From the NCBI GenBank assembly GCA_009767595.1, contig VSDK01015384.1, forward strand, positions 380,915-444,914: 64,000 nucleotides of DNA, in the 5' to 3' direction. The translations under genes and the position numbers were made by a program. Source of the stretch: Symbiodinium kawagutii. Taxonomy: Eukaryota; Sar; Dinophyceae; Suessiales; Symbiodiniaceae. Positions 41,855 through 53,430 of the stretch are shown in pieces. The notes under the pieces are model-generated. The model was given only the letters and a program-made list of their open reading frames with translations. It was not told the DNA's origin and did not search any database. Position 1 is the first letter of the stretch. Every line of letters begins with the position of its first letter.

Positions 41855-44800
41855 TTACTTCCACCATACGCGTTTAGAAACTGTCAGCCTGAAAAATGCT
41901 GGCAATGCCTGCGCGCCAAAAGCAACATTGCAAACCGTTTCTATCTGTGCCTCCTCGTCAGTGGACCTTTCATCTGCTGCATCCTCCTGAGAAAGAGCCA
42001 TGAAATATGGGGAAAAAACACATGATATTTCCTGGACTGCTGGACTCAAGCCCAACTCTCCAGAATGTGTTTCAAGAGCAGCCTTTGGAAGTTTCGCTAG
42101 TTTACAGACATGCGAATCTCCCATTACAGAATCTAATTCTGAGTGCTTGTTATCATTCACTTCCGCTGAGCTGGAAACATCTTGGAGAAGCACAAGGTGA
42201 GTAAAAACAGAAAGATTCTCAATGATTATACACCATAACTTCCCAAATCAACCCGATTGACTCACAAACTCATTGGAAGTGCTTCACTGGTTTGTGACGC
42301 ACATTCGCACGATGCCTTGAAAGAATTCCCCGTCAATTAAACGCAGCAACTGAAGCAACTAGCGCAACCGCTTCCAACATTGATCCATCGGCATTGTTGT
42401 CAGGTAGTCAACCGCACTTCCACACACTTATCGTGCATTCCTCAGGTCATAGGGAAATACTGGACATGTAACAATGATTGCTGCTGTTGCAAGTATTTGT
42501 CAAGCTAGCTGAAAGCAAGTTTCTTGCACTGTGAACCCGTACCATCGCGCCACTCCCACTGTTCCGTATCGGTTGCAATTAGGCCTTTTCCTCAGTCATC
42601 TTCTCTGCAGGTTCATCCTCCTGAGAAAGGTGCTTGCAGGTTGAAGCTAAACATGTCTGAACTCTCAAAACCTGCAAAAAATGAAAACGCATGTTCTCAA
42701 TCAATGCCAAAAAAACCTTGCAAACATTGCAAAGAACACACATCTTGACTCATATTACTCCCATCATACGCATTTAGAAACTGTCAGCCTGAAAAATGCT
42801 GGCAATGCCTGCGCGCCAAAAGCAACATTGCAAACCGTTTCTATCTGTGCCTCCTCGTCAGTGGACCTTTCATCTGCTGCATCCTCCTGAGAAAGAGCCA
42901 TGAAATATGGGGAAAAAACACATGATATTTCCTGGACTGCTGGACTCAAGCCCAACTCTCCATAATGTGTTTCAAGAGCAGCCTTTGGAAGTTTCGCTAG
43001 TTTACAGACATGCGAATCTCCCATTACAGAATCTAATTCTGAGTGCTTGTTATCATTCACTTCCGCTGAGCTGGAAACATCTTGGAGAAGCACAGGGAAA
43101 GTCAAAACAGAAAGATTCCCAATGATTGTACACCCATAACTTCCAAAATCAACCCGATTGACTCACAAACTCATTGGAAGTGCTTCACTGGTTTGTGACG
43201 CACATTCGCACGATGCCTTGAAAGAATTCCCCGTCAATTAAACGCAGCAACTGAAGCAACTAGCGCAACCGCTTCCAACATTGATCCATCGGCATTGTTG
43301 TCAGGTAGTCAACCGCACTTCCACACACTTATCGTGCATTCCTCAGGTCATAGGGAAATACTGGACATGTAACAATGATTGCTGCTGTTGCAAGTATTTG
43401 TCAAGCTAGCTGAAAGCAAGTTTCTTGCACTGTGAACCCGTACCATCGCGCCACTCCCACTGTTCCGTATCGGTTGCAATTAGGCCTTTTCCTCAGTCAT
43501 CTTCTCTGCAGGTTCATCCTCCTGAGAAAGGTGCTTGCAGGTTGAAGCTAAACATGTCTGAACTCTCAAAACTTTCAAAAAATGCAAACACATATTCTCC
43601 ATCAATGCCAAAGGAACCTTGCAAATACGCATTTAGAAACTGTCAGCCTGAAAAATGCTGGCAATGCCTGCGCGCCAAAAGCAACATTGCAAACCGTTTC
43701 TATCTGTGCCTCCTCGTCAGTGGACCTTTCATCTGCTGCATCCTCCTGAGAAAGAGCCATGAAATATGGGGAAAAACACATGATATTTCCTGGACTGCTG
43801 GACTCAAGCCCAACTCTCCATAATGTGTTTCAAGAGCAGCCTTTGGAAGTTTCGCCAGTTTACAGACATGCAAATCTCTCATCACAGAATCTAATTCCGA
43901 GTGCTTGTTATCATTCACTTCCGTTGAGCTGGAAACATCTTGGGGAAGCACAAGGTGAGTCAAAACAGAAAGATTTTCAATGATTGTACACCATAACTTC
44001 CCGAATCAGCCCGATTGACTCACAAACTCATTGGAAGTGCTTCTTTGGTTTGCGAAAACCTATTCCCAGAATGTAGCAAAATCATTCCCCATTCCAAACA
44101 AAGAAAATTGTGAAACCCCTTCCAACAATGATCAAACAGCATTTCTCCACAAACTAGCCAATCGCATTTCCCACAAACTATTCTTTCATTCCCAGGAGAA
44201 GAATTCGGATGAAACGGGGGAAATACTCGACATGTAACAATGATGGCTGCTGTTGCAAGTATTTGTCAAGCTAGCTGAAAGCAAGTTTCTTGCACTGTGA
44301 ACACGTACCATCGTGCCACTCCCACTGTTCCGTATCGATTGCAATTAGGCCTTTTCCTCAGTCATCTTCTCTGCAGGTTCATCCTCCTGAGAAAGGTGCT
44401 TGCAGGTTGAAGCTAAACATGTCTGAACTCTCAAAACTTTTGAACCTGCAACAAATGAAAACGCATGTTCTCAATCAATGCCAAAGGAACCTTGCAAACA
44501 TTGCAAAGAACACACATCTTGACTCATATTACTCCCATCATACGCATTTAGAAACTGTCAGCCTGAAAAATGCTGGCAATGCCTGCGCGCCAAAAGCAAC
44601 ATTGCAAACCGTTTCTATCTGTGCCTCCTCGTCAGTGGACTTTTCATCTGCTGAATCCTCCTGAGAAAGAGCCATGAAATATGGGGAAAAAACACATGAT
44701 ATTTCCTGACTGCTGGACTCAAGCCCAACTCTCCATAGTGTGTTTCAAGAGCAGCCTTTGGAAGTTTCGCTAGTTTACAGACATGCGAATCTCCCATTAG

Positions 44801-46545
44801 AGAATCTAATTCCGAGTGCTTGTTATCATTCACTTCCGCTGAGCTGGAAATATCTTGGAGAAGCACAAGGTGAGTAAAAACAGAAAGATTCTCAATGATT
44901 ATACACCATAACTTCCCAAATCAACCCGATTGACTCACAAACTCATTGGAAGTGCTTCTCTGGTTTGCGAAAACCTATTCCCAGAATGTAGCAAAATCAT
45001 TCCCCATTCCAAACAAAGAAAATTGTGAAACCCTTCCAACAATGATCAAACAGCATTTCTCCACAAACTAGCCAATCGCATTTCCCACAAACTATTCTTT
45101 CATTCCCAGGAGAAGAATTCGGATGAAACGGGGGAAATACTCGACATGTAACAATGATGGCTGCTGTTGCAAGTATTTGTCAAGCTAGCTGAAAGCAAGT
45201 TTCTTGCACTGTGAACACGTACCATCGTGCCACTCCCACTGTTCCGCATCGGTTGCAATTAGGCCTTTTCCTCAGTCATCTTCTCTGCAGGTTCATCCTC
45301 CTGAGAAAGGTGCTTGCAGGTTGAAGCTAAACATGTCTGAACTCTCAAAACCTGCAAAAAATGAAAACGCATGTTCTCAATCAATGCCAAAGGAACCTTG
45401 CAAACATTGCAAAGAACACACACATCTTGACTCATATTACTCCCATCATACGCATCTAGAAACTGTCAGCCTGAAAAATGCTGGCAATGCCTGCGCGCCA
45501 AAAGCAACATTGCAAACCGTTTCTATCTGTGCCTCCTCGTCAGTGGACTTTTCATCTGCTGCATCCTCCTGAGAAAGAGCCATGAAATATGGGGAAAAAC
45601 ACATGATATTTCCTGGACTGCTGGACTCAAGCCCAACTCTCCATAATGTGTTTCAAGAGCAGCCTTTGGAAGTTTCGCCAGTTTACAGACATGCGAATCT
45701 CCCATTAGAGAATCTAATTCCGAGTGCTTGTTATCATTCACTTCCGCTGAGCTGGAAACATCTTGGGGAAGCACAAGGTGAGTCAAAACAGAAAGATTTT
45801 CAATGATTGTACACCATAACTTCCCGAATCAGCCCGATTGACTCACAAACTCATTGGAAGTGCTTCTTTGGTTTGCGAAAACCTATTCCCAGAATGTAGC
45901 AAAATCATTCCCCATTCCAAACAAAGAAAATTGTGAAACCCCTTCCAACAATGATCAAGCAGCATTTCTCGACAAACTAGCCAATTGCATTTCCCACAAA
46001 CTATTCTTTCATTCCCAGGAGAAGAATTCGGATGAAACGGGGGAAATGCTCGACATGTAACAATGATGGCTGCTGTTGCAAGTATTTGTCAAACTAGCTG
46101 AAAGCAAGTTTCTTGCACTGTGAACCTGTACCATCGTGCCACTCCCACTGTTCCGCATCGGCTGCAATAGGGCCTTTTCCTCAGTCATCTTTTCTGCAGG
46201 TTCATCCTCCTGAGAAAGGTGCTTGCAGGTTGAAGCTAAACATGTCTGAACTCTCAAAACCTGCAAAAAATGCAAACACCTATTCTCAATCAATGCCAAA
46301 GGAACCTTGCAAACATTGCAAAGAACACACATCTTGACTCATATTACTCCCATCATACGCATCTAGAAACTGTCAGCCTGAAAAATGCTGGCAATGCCTG
46401 CGCGCCAAAAGCAACATTGCAAACCGTTTCTATCTGTGCCTCCTCGTCAGTGGACTTTTCATCTGCTGCATCCTCCTGAGAAAGAGCCATGAAATATGGG
46501 AAAAACACATGATATTTCCTGGGCTGCTGGACTCAAGCCCAACTC
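41855..46545. repeat. Tandem array, six units of about 0.9 kb
   Basis: The phrase GTCAGCCTGAAAAATGCTGG occurs at about 41883, 42783, 43642, 44557, 45465 and 46372 (spacing 859-915). Units are 95-99% alike by eye. Two alternative spacer segments occur: one with GTGACGCACATTCGCACG in units 1-2 and another with GAAAACCTATTCCCAGAATG in units 3-5. Each unit carries micro-exons of the minus-strand gene. Confidence 0.95.
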
Positions 46546-48041
46546 TCAGTCAGCATCTCCGCTGACCATCGCAACAAAACAGTGTAGACCTTAAGCTGCC
46601 ACGTTTGGAGAATTTGGTTGAAAATTGAAAAAAAGGGATACGAATCTTTGGCAGCCAAGCAACCTTATTATGCCTGACTGACTGACAGTGTGCCAAAGCG
46701 GGATATAATTTGCACAAATCACTATGCTTGCATGATTTTGCAAACATGATTTATGGCGGTATCTGTAAGAACCCAACAGGTTTCCTCACAACCACACAGT
46801 ATCGTGGGCATCCAGCCGCCAAGCATGATTGTGAAAGGATGTCACATCTACTGTAACCAGGCAATGCTGAGCCAATATACGCATACACATAATTCATTCC
46901 CCAAATAGTCTGGTTTAGATGATCAAAGGGTGATTTGAGGGTCACCCAACTGCGAAATTCACGTATCTACACACCCTCCGCACAGCGCCTCCTTTTCATC
47001 ACTTGACTCCTCCTGCGCAAGTTGTACAGGCTGACAGGCAACGTAAATATATGACTTGAACTTTGGACAAAGGCTACTTGCCAACAGATAAGCTGTCAGT
47101 AAAGTCAACCCAAGATTAATGAATCCCCCCAATAGTTGAACAAGGGCTTGAGATAACCTAAGTTTCCGGTCAGTGTCTGCTTGCCCAGCTGAGCCTGTCC
47201 ATGGCCGTGGTATCTAGTAACCATCCAGCTGTACTCAATAGAGAAACCAACAGCTGTGACTTGGGAGGACATCAAACATCACGGACAAACCCAGAGTAGC
47301 ATCAAAAACATTAAACACCTTGGTCTCTGTGATCTTCGTAAATATTTCGGAATGGATCTAGATGATATATATATATATAGAAACATTCTCAAACGCAGCT
47401 ATTGAAAAACATTGATCGTTACTTTTGACATTAATCATTAGCTGCAATTAGGTGTAGGCCTTCATGTTGACCCATTGCACGCTAGTTCTTCAGCTACAAA
47501 TCTGATTAGCAACAATCATCTACTTGTCTTATTCCAAAATATCAGCAACTTATTGCCATTGATAAACAAAGTTAGTTTCTAAATGCATATATTATATAAG
47601 TGCTACATTTACTAAATGCCATGAACATGATTCTCAACACTGTGATTCATGTGATTCAGAACTATTTATTTCGCAAAAACATATAAATCATTAATGAACA
47701 TATAACATCGCTCTTACTGTCTCTCTCTCTCTCTCGTAAACTGACCTGAAAGCGAAAATTCTAACATCAATAGCTGGCTTGCCTACTGGAAATGATTATC
47801 AACTTCCAGGTGAGTCTACCAAAGTGTAGGCCCACTATTGTTTGAACACCACAGTTGCAAACCATAGATCTTGCACACCATGGTCATGAGCAGTTGCAGA
47901 AACCCTGGGAGCGCGCCACAGCACCTGCACATCCGCAAACCCTTTGGCAAACTTCCGAGCATCTCCGCGCGCGTCCTGCGGGAGGGATTCGTCGCGGGGA
48001 AGCCGTAGGAATGGTGTCATCGTTGCGTCGCCGCAACCCAT
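41951..48041 (-). CDS. Micro-exon gene with tandemly repeated 36-nt exons, product unknown
   Basis: Likely start exon 47904-48041 (138 nt, MGCGDATMTPFLRLPRDESL then KFAKGFADVQVLWRAPR, donor GTTTCT); MGC could be N-myristoylated/palmitoylated. A 24-nt exon at 46989-47012 (EESSDEKE, acceptor GCAG, then GCGCTG). In the array: exon type E3 (36 nt, EDEPAEKMTEEK, then GCC) at 46174, 45265, 44351, 43496 and 42595; exon type E2 (36 nt, EDAADERSTDEE, then GCA) at 46440, 45533, 44625, 43710, 42851 and 41951; both preceded by TTTCTCAG and in phase 0. In most E3 copies the next codons after the exon would be Ala-stop, so the exon must end there, implying a GC donor. A longer conserved frame (KHSELDSVMGD, KLAKLPKAALETH) near 42050-42180 and equivalents may be another exon. 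The product is acidic; function unknown. Confidence 0.5.
46550..46985. other. Spacer, no exon seen
   Basis: Unique sequence between the array and the 24-nt exon. Confidence 0.4.
47015..47900. other. AT-rich presumed intron
   Basis: Contains TA and CT microsatellites (about 47370 and 47722-47736). No other exon recognised. Confidence 0.4.
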
Positions 48042-48210
48042 GGCGCAGTTTATGACACTGCGCTCGTGTTCCTTGGTTTGAAATCAAGTGAATGGACATG
48101 TGCTATAACCAAGGAACACTTGCTTATAATTGTATTATTGTGGTTTATCAACAATTGCCATAATTGTGGTTTAATTGCGGATATTTCCAAACCACAATGT
48201 GTGGGTCGCC
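48042..48210. promoter_or_regulatory. Possible bidirectional promoter region
   Basis: Inferred only from the divergent candidate start codons at 48041 (minus) and 48211 (plus). It includes an imperfect ATTGTGGTTTATCAACAATTG palindrome near 48135-48175. No TATA-like element can be assigned; dinoflagellate promoters are poorly defined. Confidence 0.2.
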
Positions 48211-48408
48211 ATGGTGTCCAGGCGGATCGCCGGCGCGCACTACGGTAACGAGTCGGATCGTTGGGTGCTTGGGTCATCCAACGATGGGCAGGATGTGTTC
48301 TGGCATCATCATCTACCAACAGAAAAAAAAACAGATAAAGTCACATGTCAGATCTATTTTACCAAACCAAATTTGTGCACAGCCATGAGTATAGCTGATG
48401 ATGGTTAG
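48211..48408 (+). CDS. Candidate start of a divergent plus-strand gene
   Basis: ATG at 48211 (MVSRRIAGAHYGNESDRWVL, SSNDGQDVFWHHH) in GC-biased codons; a possible donor GTAACG lies at 48245, otherwise the frame continues to a stop at 48408. It starts 170 bases from the opposite-strand start at 48041, suggesting a shared promoter region. Not recognised. Confidence 0.35.
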   Translation: MVSRRIAGAHYGNESDRWVLGSSNDGQDVFWHHHLPTEKKTDKVTCQIYFTKPNLCTAMSIADDG

Positions 48409-48587
48409 CAGTTGCTTAGTGACAGGGTATAGAAAGATTCAACAATGATGTATTATTACGCGCAATTCCCACCCTTTGCCCGGAAACTTGAACATTGCAC
48501 CACAGTACAACACTCAGCAACTTGGAGAAATTACGAAAACGTTGGCTATACGCAGCGATTTGTGCTTTAGGACTTTGTGGTTTACAG

Positions 48588-48668
48588 TTTATGGTTTTAG
48601 GGTTTAGGGTTTAGGTTTTTAGGGTTTTAGGGTTTAGGGTTTTAGGGTTTGAGGTTTAGGGTTTCCAG
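48588..48668 (+). repeat. Interstitial telomere-like repeat (TTTAGGG/TTTTAGGG)
   Basis: About ten imperfect copies of TTTAGGG or TTTTAGGG. TTTAGGG is the telomere repeat reported for dinoflagellates and plants. It is internal here, with normal sequence on both sides. Confidence 0.85.
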
Positions 48669-48819
48669 TTTTTCGGTTGAGAAGCAAAAAACAGCGGGCC
48701 TGCGCAGGAATTTGAGGGTCCAGTATGACAAGCGATTGTGCACTTGTAAGCTTCCGGGCAAAGGGTGGGAATTGGTCGTATTATTATCATTGCCATAAAA
48801 CATCATTCATCAATCGTTT

Positions 48820-48914
48820 ATGCAATGTCCAACAATGGTCCCAAACTTCCTCCTCCAACCAACTGCTTCGTCAAATGGGCTCTCAAGAAAGTGATGCGCC
48901 CGCAAGCCAGTGAA
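48820..48914 (+). CDS. Candidate internal exon
   Basis: Reads NNGPKLPPPTNCFVKWALKK then VMRPQASELQ and ends at GTATTC. May belong to the plus-strand gene starting at 48211; phase not verified. Confidence 0.3.
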
Positions 48915-49639
48915 TTGCAGGTATTCCTTCCACAACTGGTAGTTTTGGCGGCCCTACGATAGGTCCTGGTTATGTTCATCAACTTCCAAGCCTGTCTTCC
49001 AGAAAGCAGAAGTGCTGGTAAATTCAGAAAATTCCAAGAGTTCCCAAACTTCCAGGTCTGTTTAACCATGCAACAAATGAAGTCTTCATAGGCTAATTCC
49101 ATTTAATTCCCAGAAGTTCAACTAGAACCTGATCCAACTCGGAAAAGCTGTGCGTCAACGTAGCCCCAAGCTAAACACGTGACATTTCTTGGGATGTTCA
49201 CTTGCCTATGGCTTTGGGTCAACAACTTCTACTGCACAACTGGTGAAAACCCAACATTGACCAAACTAATCTTTGGGATGTTCACCCACCCATTTGTTTG
49301 TATGGTTGGTACTGACCCATGGGCAGATTGTTGACAAATGCTCCTGACCAATCATCACAGTGTTGGTTGAATTCACCCCGCCATGATGTGTTAAGCTAAA
49401 ATTACGGAAAAATAGCATTTGTATACTTTCATTACTCCCGGACCAAAGTTTCGTGTGATAACGTTAAGGAAAGTGATAAATCATCACCAGCCATGATCAA
49501 TCAGAATCAAACACTATATAGTAGCTAAATGAAATGACCATTGACGATTATGATTTGGCCAAATCATCGTCAAAATCATCCAGTCATCAATCATTCTGAT
49601 CAGAATTTACTAGTACTGACTCATCCAAGTCAATCCGCA

Positions 49640-49774
49640 ACCGTAACGATTGACAGCTATGATTCGGCTGCTGCTCTTGCCCTCCCATCGCCTGCAACAC
49701 CATGGCAGCCTGGCAAGGGTTTCAAGGGTTTATGCATGGTGGGCCCAGCCCATCCTAGGCAGATCCGGCTATAG
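49640..49774 (+). CDS. Candidate plus-strand terminal exon
   Basis: Frame SYDSAAALALPSPATPWQPG, KGFKGLCMVGPAHPRQIRL ending at 49774. GC-rich against AT-rich surroundings. Not recognised. Confidence 0.3.
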   Translation, partial: TVTIDSYDSAAALALPSPATPWQPGKGFKGLCMVGPAHPRQIRL

Positions 49775-50137
49775 AAGCCAACCAGCCATGGGGGTACATC
49801 AGTCATGGCCAGGTATCCCATGACATTGGAAATGTTAAGCAACCATAATATCCCTAATGAATAAGGTTGAGTTAATGGTCAATTATTAACTATCAACCAT
49901 GAAAAATGAAATAATATTGGTTACAGGTCAACAATAGTGTAGAATCATCAGCAATAATGGGGCATATATACTGACTAACTGTAAATACAAATGTTTGCCG
50001 ATGTGATGATGTAGCTGTGAAGCAGGATCAGCAGCTGCTTATGTTTCAACCATGAAGAAGCTAAACATCCCAGGCAGTAGCTGGTTGCTTCACAAATCAT
50101 TTGGATTTATTTACCCAAAAAACAATGATGAACCACT

Positions 50138-50516
50138 ACCACCACCACCACCACCACCACCACCACCACCACCACCACCACCACCACCACCACCACCACC
50201 ACCACCACCACCACCACCACCACCACCACCACCACCACCACCACCACCACCACCACCACCACCACCACCACCACCACCACCACCACCACCACCACCACCA
50301 CCACCACCACCACCACCACCACCACCACCACCACCACCACCACCACCACCACCACCACCACCACCACCACCACCACCACCACCACCACCACCACCACCAC
50401 CACCACCACCACCACCACCACCACCACCACCACCACCACCACCACCACCACCACCACCACCACCACCACCACCACCACCACCACCACCACCACCACCACC
50501 ACCACCACCACCACCA
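50138..50516. repeat. Perfect CCA/ACC microsatellite, about 126 units
   Basis: Uninterrupted triplet repeat for about 379 bp. Any long frame across it (poly-Pro, poly-His, poly-Thr, or poly-Gly/Val/Trp on the other strand) is a by-product. Confidence 0.99.
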
Positions 50517-50567
50517 CAACCAACAACAACAACAAAAACAACAATAACAACAACAACAACAACAACC

Positions 50568-50600
<33 letters not shown>

Positions 50601-50634
50601 CCAACAGCAGCAGCAGCAGCAACAACAACAACAT

Positions 50635-50665
<31 letters not shown>

Positions 50666-50672
50666 CAACAGC
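50517..50672. repeat. CAA-rich then CAG/CAA-rich triplet tract
   Basis: Continues the CCA tract with a different unit (AAC, then AGC/AACAGC), probably derived by mutation and re-expansion. Confidence 0.95.
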
Positions 50673-50986
50673 AACAATCAGAAACACCAACTTTTTCGGA
50701 CGGTTGAGAGAGACCTGCATTTACGGATATAGCATGATATAGCTGGTTGCTGGATTTCCGTTACAGAACAATCTTCAGGATAAACTAGCATTTGGGAATG
50801 TTTATTGAAAATGAAGCAACCATACCAAATATCAGTGGATATTGTCTGACAAAAACAAAAATCATTTGCTACAAAGACAAGCAAACATTTCTTCACTGAC
50901 ATACTTGTCTATAGTTGTTTGTATATCCAGGCACATCGCCACGTCAGATTCAAATCAAATGGTTGAAATATGTGAACATGGTGACA

Positions 50987-52141
50987 TCAGCAGTTAGTGC
51001 GCTGGCCCGAGCTGGCCTTCAGGATCACAGGTTTTCTCATCACTTCCTTCGCCTTACCCTCCCGAGCCTGAGCAAAATTGCACCACTGGAGTATTCAGAC
51101 AAAAACCCAAGGATAGATGGGGAAACAGCCCAAGTACAAATGATGACAATGGCTCAAACCACCAACAAGATCACATGATAAAGAATCAAGGCCCCATCTG
51201 CCTTTGCTGGACCTGTTGTCTGTGGCACTGGCTCCTTCTGAGGAATGGCTTCCTCTGCAAGCTGGAGGCTTCTGGGGGATTTCACAGCTTCCTTCTTGGC
51301 ATCTGCCTTTGCCGCAACTCTTGTCTGTGGCGCTGGCTCCTTTCGATGAAAGGCTTCCTCTGCAAGCTGGAGGCTTCTGGGGGATTTCACAGCTTCCTTC
51401 TTGGCATCTGCCTTTGCCGCAACTCTTGTCTGTGGCGCTGGCTCCTTTCGATGAAAGGCTTCCTCTGCAGGCTGGAGGCTTCTGGGTGATTTCACAGCTT
51501 CCTTCTTGGCATCTGCCTTTGCTGGAACTGTTGTCTGTGGCACTGGCTCCTTCTGAGGAATGGCTTCCTCTGCAAGCTGGAGGCTTCTGGGTGATTTCAC
51601 AGCTTCCTTCTTGCCATCTGCCTTTGCTGGAACTGTTGTCTGTGGCACTGGCTCCTTCTGAGGAATTGCTTCCTCTGCAAGCTGGAGGCTTCTGGGGGAT
51701 TTCACAGCTTCCTTCTTGGCATCTGCCTTTGCCGCAACTCTTGTCTGTGGCGCTGGCTCCTTTCGATGAAAGGCTTCCTCTGCAAGCTGGAGGCTTCTGG
51801 GGGATTTCACAGCTTCCTTCTTGGCATCTGCCTTTGCCGCAACTCTTGTCTGTGGCGCTGGCTCCTTTCGATGAAAGGCTTCCTCTGCAAGCTGGAGGCT
51901 TCTGGGTGATTTCACAGCTTCCTTCTTGCCATCTGCCTTTGCTGGAACTCTTGTCTGTGGCGCTGGCTCCTTCTGAGGAATGGCTTCCTCTGCAAGCTGG
52001 AGGCTTCTGGGTGATTTCACAGCTTCCTTCTTGCCATCTGCCTTTGCTGGAACTGTTGTCTGTGGCACTGGCTCCTTCTGAGGAATGCTGAGCATGCCCC
52101 TGTCTGCTGCATTGCTAGGCAGTTCTTTAAATGGTTCAAAC
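50987..52141 (-). CDS. Minus-strand gene with 35-residue tandem repeat, product unknown
   Basis: Large exon 51193-52141 (acceptor CACAG, one leading base) encodes FEPFKELPSNAADRG followed by eight full and one partial copies of a 35-residue unit, such as KEPAPQTRVPAKADGKKEAV-KSPRSLQLAEEA. It joins in phase 0, through an apparent GC donor (GCCTTG), to terminal exon 50987-51067: AREGKAKEVMRKPVILKASS, QRTNC, stop TGA. Units fall into IPQ and FHR types in the order IPQ, IPQ, FHR, FHR, repeated. The protein is Lys/Ala/Pro/Glu-rich and disordered, with KSPRS phosphorylation-like sites. Upstream exons not established. Function unknown. Confidence 0.6.
51204..52090. repeat. 105-bp coding tandem repeat with four-unit higher order
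   Basis: GCTGGAGGCTTCTGGG recurs every 105 bp from 51261. Subtypes alternate in pairs, giving a 420-bp higher-order period. Confidence 0.95.
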
Positions 52142-52417
52142 CTGTGTGTAGCGTAGACAATTAAGCATGGAATAGAACATAGAGTAGTGAACATGAATGA
52201 AGATTTTGGATGTAATGATGTAGGAATTTCTTGCATAACTGACTGGCTGCAACAGGCAATAATATCCAGTCAAATATTAATCTCCAATCCCATGTAAACT
52301 TCTGCAACTCCCGCTGGAGCAAGTTTTTATCGGCTATCTGGTTATATAGCAGTGATTAATGCCATAGACAATTGACTACAAAAATCCAATAGCATGAGGC
52401 AACAAAACAGGATGTTG

Positions 52418-52600
52418 TCAACCAGCACGGGAAAGTAAACATGAAACAACATGAACAGCCAATACAAGAGTGACAGCATCAATGAAGGCTGCTGGAATGC
52501 GATGCACAAATATCAAACAATCGATAGTTTGGGTGGAACCTTGGCAATGAGATTTGACTGTTGCCTGAAAATCCAGAGCCACAGATTTGGACAGTATCAA
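52418..52600 (-). CDS. Hypothetical frame with hydrophobic segment
   Basis: STQTIDCLIFVHRIPAAFID then AVTLVLAVHVVSCLL; could be an exon of the preceding repeat-protein gene, but its phase did not match. Weak. Confidence 0.2.
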   Translation of the reverse strand: MILSKSVALDFQATVKSHCQGSTQTIDCLIFVHRIPAAFIDAVTLVLAVHVVSCLLSRAG

Positions 52601-52700
52601 TCCATCATTTCAGTGCGCTGAATTCTGAACCATTTGGCCACTATGTGTGTTCAATCGTTTGCTTGAACCACAATATGGGATATTTGCCATGGCCATTTGT

Positions 52701-52837
52701 TTAAGGATCAACGGGGATAATTGAAAGGACAAGTGCCATGAACGCCACCCAGCACAAAAATGCACAAAGGACGTACGACTCGAAAGATCTCCCGTTCATA
52801 GCTTTCCCGGCTTTGCCTTTATTATGAAAAGGGCTTC
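52701..52837 (-). CDS. Candidate terminal exon with C-terminal membrane helix
   Basis: Acceptor TCATAG, two leading bases, SPFHNKGKAGKAMNGRSFES then YVLCAFLCWVAFMALVLSII and PVDP stop. A strongly hydrophobic 20-residue helix ends near the C-terminus, as in tail-anchored proteins. Upstream exon not found. Confidence 0.45.
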
Positions 52838-52985
52838 CTATGAAAGGTTGGGCTGCCAAACTGCTGTAACATCCCGACCGTATCAGCAAATGATCCATCG
52901 ACACTATACAAACACGACATGAGACATTAGCGTTTTTGTACGGCAACGGGTCATGACCGCATATCGCTACAAAATGGCCAGTAGT

Positions 52986-53430
52986 TCATGTATGGGATTG
53001 GTTCACAGCCAACGGGGCCTCATGGTCTCCGCGGCCCAGGATATTCCAAGCAACGGTTTGCATGTAGGAGATGAGGTCAGTCACAGAGTCGCTGTAGTCG
53101 TCTTCTTTTGCTTTTAGCAATTCCACCTCGGTCGCTCTCCAGTAACAGTGGGACTGGCTGAGAGCGGAAATCATTTTTTTGTGAGCTATTATCCACTGAA
53201 GATCATTAAGTACACAAATCCATCGACTGCCACATGTCCGTGAACGACTTACCACCACACATGGGAGACAAATGGGAGGCTCACTCACCAGGACGTCCCA
53301 CTGCGTCCAGGCACAGGGCCCTGCACAAAGACATGGTGGTCGTTCAAGGTGAAGCGCAGTGGGGAGAATCCTTGGTGATGGAGGTCGCCCCGAATATTGG
53401 AACGGCGGAATCCAACATTGGATGAATGTT
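52986..53430 (-). CDS. Two terminal exons of a minus-strand gene, product unknown
   Basis: Exon from about 53375-53430 down to 53289 reads FSPLRFTLNDHHVFVQGPVP and ends at consensus donor GTGAGT with two bases over. Exon 52986-53157 (acceptor CTCAG, one leading base) reads QSHCYWRATEVELLKAKE, DDYSDSVTDLISYMQTVAW and ILGRGDHEAPLAVNQSHT, stop. Phases agree. The start of the first exon is uncertain because two frames look coding. A continuous alternative frame also exists across the intron. Not recognised. Confidence 0.5.

Noticed and set aside
41855..46545. Possible CRISPR-like or satellite array
   Set aside because: Units are about 900 bp with internal exon-like blocks; there are no short direct repeats with unique spacers, and the context is eukaryotic.
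50052..50732. Open frames of poly-Pro, poly-His, poly-Gly, poly-Val or poly-Trp
   Set aside because: All are produced by the CCA microsatellite in different frames; no start, splice or flanking coding evidence.
51204..52091. 295-codon plus-strand frame opposite the 35-residue repeat gene
   Set aside because: A repeat of 105 bp keeps several frames open. The minus frame has splice signals, phase agreement with a terminal exon and a more natural composition.
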